DNA of 18,399 bases from Verrucomicrobiota bacterium (GCA_028872645.1 JAPKDK010000028.1:1-18399); one strand, 5' to 3'. Shown: positions 1-6,949, counted from the stretch's first letter. The notes: generated by a model not told the origin, from the letters alone. Program-made: numbers and translations.

Positions 1-45
1 GGCGACAAAGATGTGGCGCAGGTGGCGGAGAAAATTGAATTATAA
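1..45 (+). CDS. 3' end of an unidentified upstream gene (partial)
   Basis: An open frame runs in from the window edge for 14 codons and stops at TAA (43-45). Its last residues read GDKDVAQVAEKIEL. The hairpin with T-run at 80-106 suits the end of a transcript reading in this direction, which supports a real gene tail. Too little is present to name the family. Confidence 0.5.
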   Translation, partial: GDKDVAQVAEKIEL

Positions 46-49
46 ATCA

Positions 50-82
50 GGGGCGAGGTGGAACTCGTCCCTCCCGGGAGGG
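50..82 (+). promoter_or_regulatory. Leader hairpins that compete with the terminator
   Basis: GGGGCGAG (50-57) can pair with CTCGTCCC (64-71) with one G-T wobble. The 14-base palindrome CCCTCCCGGGAGGG (69-82) overlaps both that stem and the first three bases of the terminator stem at 80. The palindrome fold therefore excludes the other two. This is the geometry of an attenuator, but no leader peptide or known riboswitch motif is visible, so a regulatory role is only inferred. Confidence 0.3.
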
Positions 83-106
83 GCAAGTTCACCTTGCCCC
101 ATTTTT
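80..106 (+). terminator. Intrinsic terminator between the upstream gene and xseA
   Basis: GGGGCAAG (80-87) pairs perfectly with CTTGCCCC (93-100) around a five-base loop, and five T follow one A. This is a textbook rho-independent terminator. It ends only five bases before the xseA ATG at 112, so it either ends the upstream transcript or acts as an attenuator in the xseA leader. Confidence 0.75.
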
Positions 107-111
107 ACTGA

Positions 112-1497
112 ATGTCTAAGTCATCACAATCCCAATGGGATTTCGGCGAGTTATTTGCCGAAAAGGAAACGCGCGAGGTGTTCACCGTTTCCGATTTAAC
201 CACGCGCGTGAAGCGCGCTTTGGAAAATCAAATCGGCCAGGTTTGGGTGGAGGGCGAAATTTCAAACCTCCGCGCGCAGGCTTCGGGGCATATGTATTTT
301 TCCATCAAGGACGCTCGTGCGCAGTTGACGTGCGTGCTCTTTCGCGGCACGCGCGTGGGGCAGCGTGAGTTGATGGAGGACGGTCAAAAGGTGGTGTTGC
401 AGGGCGACCTCACGGTGTACGAGCAGCGCGGCCAATATCAACTCATCGTGCGCGCGCTGGAACTGCAGGGCGTGGGCGCGTTGCAGGCGCAGTTTGAAAA
501 ACTCAAGGCCAAGCTGCACGCCGAAGGGCTCTTCGATTCGGAAACCAAACAGGAACTTCCGCGCTTCCCGCAACGCATGGGCATCGTCACCTCGCTGAGT
601 GCGGCGGCCTTGCGCGATGTGTTGCACGTGATTCACCGCCGCCAACCTTCGCTGCAAATTATTCTCGCCGCCAGCCGCGTGCAAGGGCAGGGCGCGGCGG
701 AAGAGATTGCAAACGCCATTGGTCAACTGAATCGTTGGGATGCTACGGAACCGCTTGATTTGATTCTCGTCACGCGTGGCGGTGGCAGCCTCGAAGATTT
801 ATGGGCGTTTAATGAAGAAGCCGTAGCGCGCGCCATTCACGCCTCAAGCGTGCCGGTGGTGTCGGCGGTGGGACACGAAATTGATTTCACCATCAGCGAT
901 TTCGTGGCCGACGCCCGCGCCGCCACACCCAGCGCCGCCGCGGAAATTATTACCGCCACCGCCGTCACCTTGAGCGATTCATTGGCTGCCACCGGCGAAC
1001 GCCTCACGTGGCTCGCGCGTCGTCGGCGCGAATCATTCAAGGAACGCACCGCCACCATCGCCCATCGCCTCGGGCGGTGTCATCCGCGCCGGCGTTTGCA
1101 GGAGCGAATGCAGCGCGTGGATGAACTCCACATCGACCTCCAGCGTGCCGCCCAAAGTCGCCGACAAAAATTCTCCACCCATTGGCGCGGCGTGGCCGAG
1201 CGATTGCTGCGTGTCCACCCCGAGTTGGTTGTTCGGCATCGCCTTCAACAAGTGACTCAACTGACGGCGCGTTTGCGCGAGCGGAAGGGGCATCGTCTCG
1301 ATCGGGCCGCCCAACGCCTCACGCGTTTGGTCGATCGCCTGCGATTACTGGGTCCCGCCAATGTGCTGGCTCGGGGCTATTCGATCACCCAAAATTTAGA
1401 ATCCAAAAAAGTAATCCGCTCCGTTCAAGACACCCCTTCTGGCACGCGCTTGAGTACGCAGCTTTTCGATGGCAGCGTGGAAAGCACGGTGAAATAG
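112..1497 (+). CDS. xseA: Exodeoxyribonuclease VII large subunit
   Basis: XseA is the catalytic subunit of exonuclease VII, which degrades single-stranded DNA from both ends in the cytoplasm together with several XseB subunits. The 461 residues show the expected order. An OB-fold domain at about 24-120 contains VWVEGEISNLR (44-54). The nuclease domain follows, with RDVLHVIHRR (168-177), GGGSLEDLWAFNEE (223-236) and VSAVGHEIDFTISD (250-263). A long arginine-rich helical region comes next, and the usual LARGYSIT stretch lies near the C-terminus. The family pattern TG-A-A after the VTS strand reads SLSAAAL here, a mild departure. The ATG at 112 was chosen because codons 1-22 lead smoothly into the OB fold; no Shine-Dalgarno sequence separates it from the terminator. 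xseB follows after 53 bases, as is common. Confidence 0.95.
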   Translation: MSKSSQSQWDFGELFAEKETREVFTVSDLTTRVKRALENQIGQVWVEGEISNLRAQASGHMYFSIKDARAQLTCVLFRGTRVGQRELMEDGQKVVLQGDLTVYEQRGQYQLIVRALELQGVGALQAQFEKLKAKLHAEGLFDSETKQELPRFPQRMGIVTSLSAAALRDVLHVIHRRQPSLQIILAASRVQGQGAAEEIANAIGQLNRWDATEPLDLILVTRGGGSLEDLWAFNEEAVARAIHASSVPVVSAVGHEIDFTISDFVADARAATPSAAAEIITATAVTLSDSLAATGERLTWLARRRRESFKERTATIAHRLGRCHPRRRLQERMQRVDELHIDLQRAAQSRRQKFSTHWRGVAERLLRVHPELVVRHRLQQVTQLTARLRERKGHRLDRAAQRLTRLVDRLRLLGPANVLARGYSITQNLESKKVIRSVQDTPSGTRLSTQLFDGSVESTVK

Positions 1498-1550
1498 GTC
1501 TAACCGCTTCGCGCTCGACTTAACCGCGCGTACTGGCGTAGGTTCTGCCG

Positions 1551-1808
1551 ATGCCGAGCAAGGGCAAAAAACAGGCGGACGTTCCTTTTGAGGACGCTGT
1601 GAAAAAGTTGGAATCCATCGTTGAAGAAATGGAATCCGACGAATTGCCGTTGGATAAATTGCTCGTGCGCTACGAGGAAGGCGCGAAGCTGGTGAAAGCT
1701 TGCGAGGAGAAACTGCAATCCGCCGAGACGCGCATCACGCAATTGGAAGAAACATTGGAAGGCGAATTGGCCACGCGGCCCGTGACGCTGCGCGAGGATG
1801 AAGAATAA
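1551..1808 (+). CDS. xseB: Exodeoxyribonuclease VII small subunit
   Basis: The product is 85 residues, typical for XseB, the small helical subunit that binds several to one on the XseA coiled-coil stalk. The family core is clear: PFEDAVKKLESIVEEMES, then LPLDKLLVRYEEGAKLVKACEEKL, forming two amphipathic helices. An acidic tail ends in REDEE. It lies just downstream of xseA and three bases upstream of dxs, so xseA-xseB-dxs are probably one transcript. The xseB-dxs linkage recurs in many bacteria. Confidence 0.95.
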   Translation: MPSKGKKQADVPFEDAVKKLESIVEEMESDELPLDKLLVRYEEGAKLVKACEEKLQSAETRITQLEETLEGELATRPVTLREDEE

Positions 1809-1811
1809 TTT

Positions 1812-3788
1812 ATGAGCGGATTTTTGGATATGATCAGCGAGCCGGCGCACGTCAAGAAATTGACGGAAAACCAGCTCGAACACCTCGCCGCCGAAGTGCG
1901 CGAGGAACTCATCACCAAGCTAGCAAAAACCGGTGGCCATCTTGGCCCCAACCTCGGCGTGGTGGAACTGACCATCGCGATGCATAAAGTGTTCAGCACG
2001 CCGCACGATAAGTTTGTGTGGGATGTCAGCCATCAAAGCTACGTTCACAAGCTGCTCACCGGCCGTCGCGAAGGCTTTTCCAAAATCCGCCAAACCGGTG
2101 GCCTCAACGGATTTGCCCTGCGCACCGAGAGCGAGCACGACATTTACGGCGCGGGCCACGCCGGCACCGCGCTTTCCGCAGCGTTGGGAATGTGCGCAGC
2201 GCGTGACCAAAAGAAAACCGACGAGGATGTCGTGTGCGTCTTCGGCGATGCTGCGCTCACCAACGGAATTTCATACGAGGCTCTAAACAACATTGCCCAA
2301 ACCACCGGTAAATTTATTGGTGTTCTCAATGACAACGAATGGAGCATCGACAAAAACGTCGGTGCCATCTCGAAGTATCTCAACAAAATCATTACCACCC
2401 CAAGCTATAACCGGTTGCATGATGACTTGTCGCGCTTGGTGAAAAAATTGCCGAAGGGCGATTTTGCTGTGCGCCTCGGCAATCGTGCTGAGGGCGCGTT
2501 GAAGGCGGAGGTGACCGAAAGCTCGCTCAAACATCAACCGCCCGGTCCGCAGGACGGCCGCGGTGGCACGGCGAGCAGTGTGATCTTTGAAGAACTTGGC
2601 ATTCGCTACATCGGGCCGCTTGATGGCCATAATTTGCCGTTGATGATTAAGTCGCTCGAGTATGCGAAGAGCTGCGATCATCCCGTGGTGCTGCACGTGC
2701 TCACCAAAAAAGGCAAAGGCTATAACGCGGCACTCAAGCAGCCGGAAAAATTTCACGGCCTTGGGCCTTACGACGCCAAGACCGGCCAAACGCCATCCGC
2801 CCAAACCGATGCCGCGCCCAATTGGCAGGATGTGTTCGGCAAACAAATGCTCAAACTCTGCGAGCGCGATAGCCGTATCGTGGGCGTAGGCGCGGCAATG
2901 CCCAGCGGCACCGGCCTCAAATACCTACGCGATGAAATGCCCAATCGTTATTTCGATGTGGGCATCGCCGAGGAACACGCCGTCATCTTCGCCGCCGGCA
3001 TGGCCACGATGGGGAGCCATCCGGTGGTGGCAATTTATTCCACATTCCTCCAACGCGCCTACGATTGTATCATCCACGACGTGGCCTTGCAGGATTTGCC
3101 GGTGACCTTCTGTATGGATCGCGCCGGGCTTTCTGCTAACGACGGCCCGACCCACCACGGCTTGTTTGATATTTCCTATCTTCGCTGCGTGCCCAACATC
3201 GTGGCGATGGCACCGCGTAATGAAGATGAATTGGCGGACATGATGTTCACCGCCACGCGCAACAAGCACCCGACATTTATTCGTTACCCACGCGGTGCTG
3301 CCGAGGGCGCTGAGATCAAGGACGAACCTGCAATGCTCGAAATCGGCAAAGCTGAAGTCGTGCAAAACTTCAAGGACACCGGCAAACGCAAAATTGCTTT
3401 CTTCGGCCTCGGCCCGATGTTCACCATGGCGCAACAGGCGGCCGAAGAACTTGGGAAGGACTTCGACTGCGCCTTGATCAACCCGCGCTTCACCAAACCC
3501 ATCGACGAAGCCACCACCGAATATTTTGCCAAAACCGCTGACCAAATCGTCACCATCGAAGACCACGTGCTCCCCGGCGGCTACGGCAGTGTGGTCTGCG
3601 AATTACTCGTCGAAAATGGCATCAGCACCCCGCTGCTGCGCATCGGCTGGCCCGATCAATTCATCGAACACGCCTCCTCTGTGAACGAGCTCCGCGAAAA
3701 ATACGGCCTAACCCCCAAAGCTATCGTCGCCCAAATCAAATCCGCCCCCCTCGCCAAGGCCAAAAGCAAAGCCTCGGCCGTGGCCTAA
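1812..3788 (+). CDS. dxs: 1-deoxy-D-xylulose-5-phosphate synthase
   Basis: Dxs condenses pyruvate and glyceraldehyde 3-phosphate into DXP, the first step of the MEP isoprenoid pathway, using thiamine diphosphate and Mg. The 658 residues are slightly longer than the usual 620-640. Visible landmarks are GGHLGPNLGVVELT (41-54), DVSHQSYVHKLLTGRR (71-86), GAGH (113-116), the ThDP motif GDAALTNG (145-152) paired with NDNEWSID (173-180), and the activating glutamate in FDVGIAEEHAV (E387). The transketolase C-terminal domain follows. The motif is GDA rather than the common GDG, and DRAGLSANDGPTHHG (436-450) replaces DRAGxxGxDG. The alanine- and lysine-rich tail beyond about residue 645 is unlikely to be structured. 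A three-base gap after xseB suggests co-translation. Confidence 0.95.
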   Translation: MSGFLDMISEPAHVKKLTENQLEHLAAEVREELITKLAKTGGHLGPNLGVVELTIAMHKVFSTPHDKFVWDVSHQSYVHKLLTGRREGFSKIRQTGGLNGFALRTESEHDIYGAGHAGTALSAALGMCAARDQKKTDEDVVCVFGDAALTNGISYEALNNIAQTTGKFIGVLNDNEWSIDKNVGAISKYLNKIITTPSYNRLHDDLSRLVKKLPKGDFAVRLGNRAEGALKAEVTESSLKHQPPGPQDGRGGTASSVIFEELGIRYIGPLDGHNLPLMIKSLEYAKSCDHPVVLHVLTKKGKGYNAALKQPEKFHGLGPYDAKTGQTPSAQTDAAPNWQDVFGKQMLKLCERDSRIVGVGAAMPSGTGLKYLRDEMPNRYFDVGIAEEHAVIFAAGMATMGSHPVVAIYSTFLQRAYDCIIHDVALQDLPVTFCMDRAGLSANDGPTHHGLFDISYLRCVPNIVAMAPRNEDELADMMFTATRNKHPTFIRYPRGAAEGAEIKDEPAMLEIGKAEVVQNFKDTGKRKIAFFGLGPMFTMAQQAAEELGKDFDCALINPRFTKPIDEATTEYFAKTADQIVTIEDHVLPGGYGSVVCELLVENGISTPLLRIGWPDQFIEHASSVNELREKYGLTPKAIVAQIKSAPLAKAKSKASAVA

Positions 3789-4268
3789 TCAGGTCACGCT
3801 CAAAATTTCCACCGCCTGTTTTCTGCCCGCAAGGTCGATTTTTATTTTTGCGCCTTGCGTGGCCCCAAGCAGTTGCGAGCCCAAGGGTGATTGCGGAGTA
3901 ATCACCAACACTTCTTTTTCCCCGATTTCAATTTCCGTGCCGCCGGCGGATGAACCGATGTAATAATGCGAGCATTCGCCGTCCTGTTTAATTTCTATCA
4001 ACGCCCCAACATCGACGCCAGTGCCTTCGCCAAACCTCCGTTCTTTCAAAGCTTCAAACGCTGCGATGGAAGCTTCCAATTCAATGATCTTATTGGCTTG
4101 ACCCGTCGCGAGATACGAAGCTTCCAATCCGCGTGTGTCGTATTTGTTTTCCGCCCGGTTTTCTTCCGCCGTCGCCTCCGCGTGCGAAGCCTTCGCGGCA
4201 CGCGTGTAAGTCTCTAATTCAGATTGGAGCGTGCTAACGATTTTCTCGATGACTTTGCGTTTATTCAT
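3789..4268 (-). CDS. GreA/GreB-family transcription elongation factor
   Basis: Gre factors enter the RNA polymerase secondary channel and stimulate cleavage of backtracked RNA. Residues about 85-159 form the FKBP-like C-terminal domain, marked by ITPQSPLGSQLLGA (123-136), close to the family pattern SPLGRALLG. The N-terminal half (1-75) is a charged helical hairpin with EENRAENKYDTRGLEASYLA (35-54). That stretch differs from classical GreA/GreB and resembles a divergent Gre group also found in proteobacteria; its acidic residues would sit at the coiled-coil tip. The gene lies 24 bases downstream of ilvD on the same strand and is probably co-transcribed. Its stop codon directly abuts the dxs stop. 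I cannot say whether it is a primary Gre factor or an accessory paralogue. Confidence 0.85.
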   Translation of the reverse strand: MNKRKVIEKIVSTLQSELETYTRAAKASHAEATAEENRAENKYDTRGLEASYLATGQANKIIELEASIAAFEALKERRFGEGTGVDVGALIEIKQDGECSHYYIGSSAGGTEIEIGEKEVLVITPQSPLGSQLLGATQGAKIKIDLAGRKQAVEILSVT

Positions 4269-4292
4269 GCCGAGAGGAACCCGCCCCTCCCA

Positions 4293-5999
4293 TTAGCTCA
4301 AATCCAAATTCGCATCCGTCACCGCGCCGAGCGAGGCACTGGTGGTTAGGTGGGCGTATTTGGCGAGGACGCCGGTCGTGTAATTGGGTTTGGGTTGGCG
4401 CCAGGCGGCGGTGCGGCGTTTGAGTTCGGCTTTGGAGATGGCGAGTTTGAGTTGGCGTTTCTCAGCGTCGATGGTGATTTTGTCGCCGTCGTGAATCATC
4501 GCCAGTGGGCCGCCGTTATAGGCTTCGGGGGTAATGTGGCCGACGACGAAACCGTGAGTGCCGCCGGAGAAACGGCCATCGGTGATGAGGGCTACCTCGT
4601 TGCCGAGGCCGGTGCCCATAATGGCGCTAGTGGGGGCGAGCATCTCACGCATTCCGGGGCCGCCGCGCGGGCCTTCGTAGCGGATGACGACGACGTCACC
4701 TTTTTTGATGCGACGGGCGAGGATGGCTTTTAGGGCTTTTTCCTCAGAATCAAAGGGGCGAGCGATGCCGGTGAAGGTGAGGCCCTCTTTGCCCGTGATT
4801 TTGGCCACGGAGCCTTCGGGGGCGAGGTTGCCATAAAGCACCACGAGGTGGCTGTCTTTTTTGATGGGCTTCTTGAGTGAACGGATGATTTTTTGTCCCT
4901 TGGGGTAGGGCTTCACGCTGCGGAGATTTTGCGCCATCGTTTTGCCGGTTACGGTCAGGCAATCGCCGTGGAGGAGTCCGGCGCGCAGGAGGGTTTTCAT
5001 CATCGGCTGAATGCCGCCGATGGCGATGAGTTCGCTCATCAGATGTTTTCCGCTGGGTTTGAGGTCGCCAAGAACCGGCACTTTTTTGCCAATGCGCGTG
5101 AAGTCGTCAATGGAGAGTTTCACCTCCGCCGCGCTGGCCATCGCGAGCAAGTGAAGGACGGCGTTGGTGGAGCCGCCGAGCGCGATGACGACGGTGATGG
5201 CATTCTCGAATGCCTTTTTTGTCATAATATCGCGCGGACGAATGCCGAGCTTCAGCAGATTCAAAACGGCGGCTCCGGCCTCGCGACTATCCTTTTTCTT
5301 GGCGGGACTTACCGCTGCCTGCGCGCTGCTGCCGGGGAGGCTCATTCCCATCGCTTCGATGGCGCTGGCCATTGTGTTGGCGGTGTACATTCCGCCGCAC
5401 GAACCGGGGCCGGGGATGGCACAGCGTTCCACTTTTTCCAGGCCCTCATCGTCAAGGCGGTTATTGGCGTGCGCGCCGATGGCTTCGAACACGGAGACGA
5501 TGTCCAGCTTGCGCGTATCGCCCGTGATGCAGCCGGGCAAAATAGTGCCGCCATAGACAAACACACTCGGGCGATTCATTCGCGCCATCGCCATGATGCA
5601 GGCGGGCATGTTTTTATCGCAACCGCCGATGGCGACGAATCCGTCCATACATTCGCAGCCGACGACTGTTTCGATGGAATCGGCAATCACCTCGCGGCTC
5701 ACGAGCGAATACTTCATTCCCTCCGTGCCCATCGAGATGCCGTCGGAAATGGTGATGGTATTGAAAATAATAGCCTTGCCGCCGGCGGCATTGGCACCGC
5801 GCTCAGATTCTTGCGCGAGCAAATCGATGTGCATATTGCACGGGGTGACATTGCTCCAAGTGGAGGCAATGCCGATGACCGGTTTTCGAAAATCGGCGGT
5901 TTTGAAGCCAGTGGGATAAAGCATCGCGCGGCTGGGCGCGCGGTTGGGGCCATCAAGCATCATTGCGGAGTGAGGGCGGAGATTGGTTTGTTTGCTCAT
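4293..5999 (-). CDS. ilvD: Dihydroxy-acid dehydratase
   Basis: IlvD dehydrates 2,3-dihydroxy-3-methyl acids to 2-oxo acids, the third shared step of valine and isoleucine synthesis, and also supplies the leucine and pantothenate pathways. The 568-residue length is typical. Cysteines C54 (TPCNMH), C127 (GGCDKNMPAC) and C201 (PGPGSCGGMYTANTM) match the three-cysteine set of [2Fe-2S] members, and K129 is the position of the carbamylated metal ligand in that group. The C-terminal DGRFSGGTHG supplies the catalytic serine. No other ilv gene lies nearby; its only partner is the Gre-type gene downstream. The start ATG is followed by KQTNLRPHSAMMLDG, the expected family N-terminus. Confidence 0.96.
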   Translation of the reverse strand: MSKQTNLRPHSAMMLDGPNRAPSRAMLYPTGFKTADFRKPVIGIASTWSNVTPCNMHIDLLAQESERGANAAGGKAIIFNTITISDGISMGTEGMKYSLVSREVIADSIETVVGCECMDGFVAIGGCDKNMPACIMAMARMNRPSVFVYGGTILPGCITGDTRKLDIVSVFEAIGAHANNRLDDEGLEKVERCAIPGPGSCGGMYTANTMASAIEAMGMSLPGSSAQAAVSPAKKKDSREAGAAVLNLLKLGIRPRDIMTKKAFENAITVVIALGGSTNAVLHLLAMASAAEVKLSIDDFTRIGKKVPVLGDLKPSGKHLMSELIAIGGIQPMMKTLLRAGLLHGDCLTVTGKTMAQNLRSVKPYPKGQKIIRSLKKPIKKDSHLVVLYGNLAPEGSVAKITGKEGLTFTGIARPFDSEEKALKAILARRIKKGDVVVIRYEGPRGGPGMREMLAPTSAIMGTGLGNEVALITDGRFSGGTHGFVVGHITPEAYNGGPLAMIHDGDKITIDAEKRQLKLAISKAELKRRTAAWRQPKPNYTTGVLAKYAHLTTSASLGAVTDANLDLS

Positions 6000-6010
6000 A
6001 AGCGGCGGTT

Positions 6011-6026
6011 GTTTTCGCGGGAAAAC
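6011..6026. promoter_or_regulatory. Inverted repeat in the ilvD 5' leader
   Basis: GTTTTC and GAAAAC flank GCGG, giving a six-base stem that starts 12 bases upstream of the ilvD start codon. It could be a leader hairpin or an operator half-site pair. No promoter could be placed with confidence for ilvD. Confidence 0.2.
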
Positions 6027-6068
6027 GCCTAAAAATCAAGACAAACGGCGTGGCGACTTTTCGTGTTC

Positions 6069-6097
6069 TTGACCCATCAGAGTTTTTGGCCGATACT
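6069..6097 (+). promoter_or_regulatory. Sigma-70-type promoter of ssrA
   Basis: TTGACC (6069-6074) and GATACT (6092-6097) are separated by 17 bases, the optimal spacing, and match the consensus at five and four of six positions. Transcription would begin at about 6104, a few bases before the mature tmRNA 5' end at 6110, as expected for a processed precursor. Confidence 0.6.
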
Positions 6098-6109
6098 AGA
6101 GACCGATCT

Positions 6110-6462
6110 GGGGGCGTTCTGGATTCGACTGAGTGGACGCGTCAGAGATTGCATGCCGAGGATGGTTCTGACCTCGTTAACACCGGCCCAAACAACTAAC
6201 TGCCAACGAAGAATTGGCTCTCGCGGCCTAATTAAGCCGTGACGTCCGTCTCCTGACACCGGCTGGGGATGACGGGCGCCGATAGCCGGTTAGGTGCCCC
6301 GCGGAGATCGCGCGCTGGAAACCGAAACTTTTTCATGCGAACTAGGCAAACGGATTTGCGTCAGGTCATTATCCAAAGCCGAATAACGTATCCTGACTAA
6401 GCATGTAGATGTCTTTGGTTAATTTGCTTGGGACGTGGGTTCAATTCCCACCGCCTCCACCA
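6110..6462 (+). ncRNA. ssrA: Transfer-messenger RNA (tmRNA)
   Basis: tmRNA rescues stalled ribosomes with SmpB: it is charged with alanine, then serves as a short message that adds a degradation tag. The 5' end GGGGGCG (6110-6116) pairs with CGCCTCC near the 3' end to form a seven-pair acceptor stem containing one G-U. ACCA follows, with CCA encoded. Next to the 5' acceptor strand is the diagnostic TTCTGGATTCGAC. The T arm is GTGGG-TTCAATT-CCCAC. The best tag frame starts at GCC (6202) and gives ANEELALAA before TAA at 6229-6231, followed by a TTAA. The preceding CTAACT resembles the bases before the E. coli resume codon. The total is 353 nt, one-piece and not permuted. Pseudoknots were not individually folded. 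Confidence 0.95.
6202..6231 (+). CDS. tmRNA tag-peptide frame (ANEELALAA)
   Basis: This is the resume codon through the stop inside ssrA. Nine codons end in the ALAA degron shared with other tmRNA tags. An upstream extension in the same frame (KQLT) is possible but is less consistent with the known position of resume codons relative to TAACT-like bases. Confidence 0.75.
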   Translation, partial: ANEELALAA

Positions 6463-6479
6463 ATTTACTTTTTCGTATC

Positions 6480-6511
6480 ACACCCTAAAACCAGTGCTAA
6501 ACTGGTGGTGT
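6480..6511. repeat. Bulged inverted repeat just downstream of ssrA
   Basis: ACACC-(5-base bulge)-ACCAGT, loop GCTAA, then ACTGGT-GGTGT form an 11-pair hairpin with one bulge. On the + strand no T-run follows, so it is not a standard ssrA terminator; read on the minus strand it is followed by a short T-run. It may be an integrase arm site or a terminator facing ssrA. Confidence 0.35.
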
Positions 6512-6576
6512 CGCCTCCATGTGTAAAACTAGTTATTGCGAATTGACACGAACTTTGCACACAGTAGGCGTAAGAT

Positions 6577-6681
6577 ATGAATGCAAAGCGCACCAATAAG
6601 CCTCCTGTTGCAATCATTAAGCGCGGCTCTGTCGCGGTTAGGATTTTCGATAATCTGATAACTACCCCTACTACCGGGTGA
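6577..6681 (+). pseudogene. Possible N-terminal stub of a tyrosine integrase
   Basis: A 34-codon frame begins ATG at 6577 and ends TGA at 6679. The core IIKRGSVAVRIF followed by TTPTTG resembles the start of integrases seen in Verrucomicrobiota and Planctomycetota, which often open with a short basic strand of the type KRGxVxVxIY. No catalytic domain remains. Its place 114 bases behind ssrA, a common attachment gene, and its orientation fit an island integrase that lost all but its beginning. The family assignment is from memory of the pattern and is tentative. Confidence 0.35.
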
Positions 6682-6707
6682 GCTATCATAGCGGTGGCGA
6701 GCGTACG

Positions 6708-6788
6708 ATGTTGACGTTTACCTTTATCGATCTATTCGCAGGCATCGGCGGATTCCGGATCGCGATGCAGGGCCTTGGCGGCAAATGA
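6708..6788 (+). pseudogene. N-terminal stub of a C5-cytosine DNA methyltransferase
   Basis: The 26-codon frame reads FTFIDLFAGIGGFRIAMQ, which is motif I of DNA (cytosine-5) methyltransferases, including the SAM-binding DLFAGIGG. The expected next residues, GLGGK, are present. The frame then stops at TGA (6786), and the catalytic PCQ loop and target-recognition domain are absent. The break falls in GGCGGCAAA (6777-6785), which is also read on the opposite strand as the end of a signal peptide. It is a remnant, probably of a restriction-modification or solitary methyltransferase gene from a mobile element. Confidence 0.65.
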
Positions 6789-6848
6789 AGTAGAAATGCC
6801 CAAGCCGCCGGCTAGGATTACTGAAAGAATCAAGGAGGATTTCGTCAT
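6777..6848 (-). pseudogene. Signal-peptide stub of a secreted protein
   Basis: On the minus strand, ATG (6846-6848) opens MTKSSLILSVILAGGLGIST followed by SFAA: a basic start, a hydrophobic core and an A-x-A-like cleavage site, all hallmarks of a Sec signal peptide. After FAA the frame runs antisense through the methyltransferase stub (AKALHRDPES...) and stops, so no mature protein follows. It is the 5' end of a gene cut at the shared TTTGCCGCC. The protein family cannot be told. Confidence 0.45.
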
Positions 6849-6949
6849 GCTCTCATGAGACACGAAATATTTCCGAACCGCAAGCACAGGATTTGCGCGT
6901 GAAAATGGTGAAGAATCTTTTGCCCGGAACCGTCGAATTGCTGGAATGA
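6849..6949 (+). pseudogene. C-terminal stub of the gene once upstream of DUF1501
   Basis: The frame ending at TGA (6947-6949) reads QDLRVKMVKNLLPGTVELLE. Its stop overlaps the DUF1501 start as ATGA (6946-6949), the form typical of a translationally coupled operon. The frame can be followed back only to about 6849, where the divergent signal-peptide start lies. I do not recognise the family, and the sequence does not resemble the end of a DUF1553 protein, the usual partner. It could be chance coding, but the coupling geometry argues for a true gene tail. Confidence 0.35.

Noticed and set aside
4893..6032. 379-codon plus-strand frame opposite ilvD
   Set aside because: It is the antisense shadow of the well-conserved ilvD gene and has a histidine/alanine-rich composition typical of such shadows.
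6110..6462. Permuted two-piece tmRNA
   Set aside because: The acceptor strands lie at the two outer ends and the tag frame in between, so this is the ordinary one-piece form.
6541..6580. Promoter TTGACA with TAAGAT before the integrase-like stub
   Set aside because: The spacing is 22 bases, too long for a sigma-70 promoter, and no better -10 lies at 17 bases.
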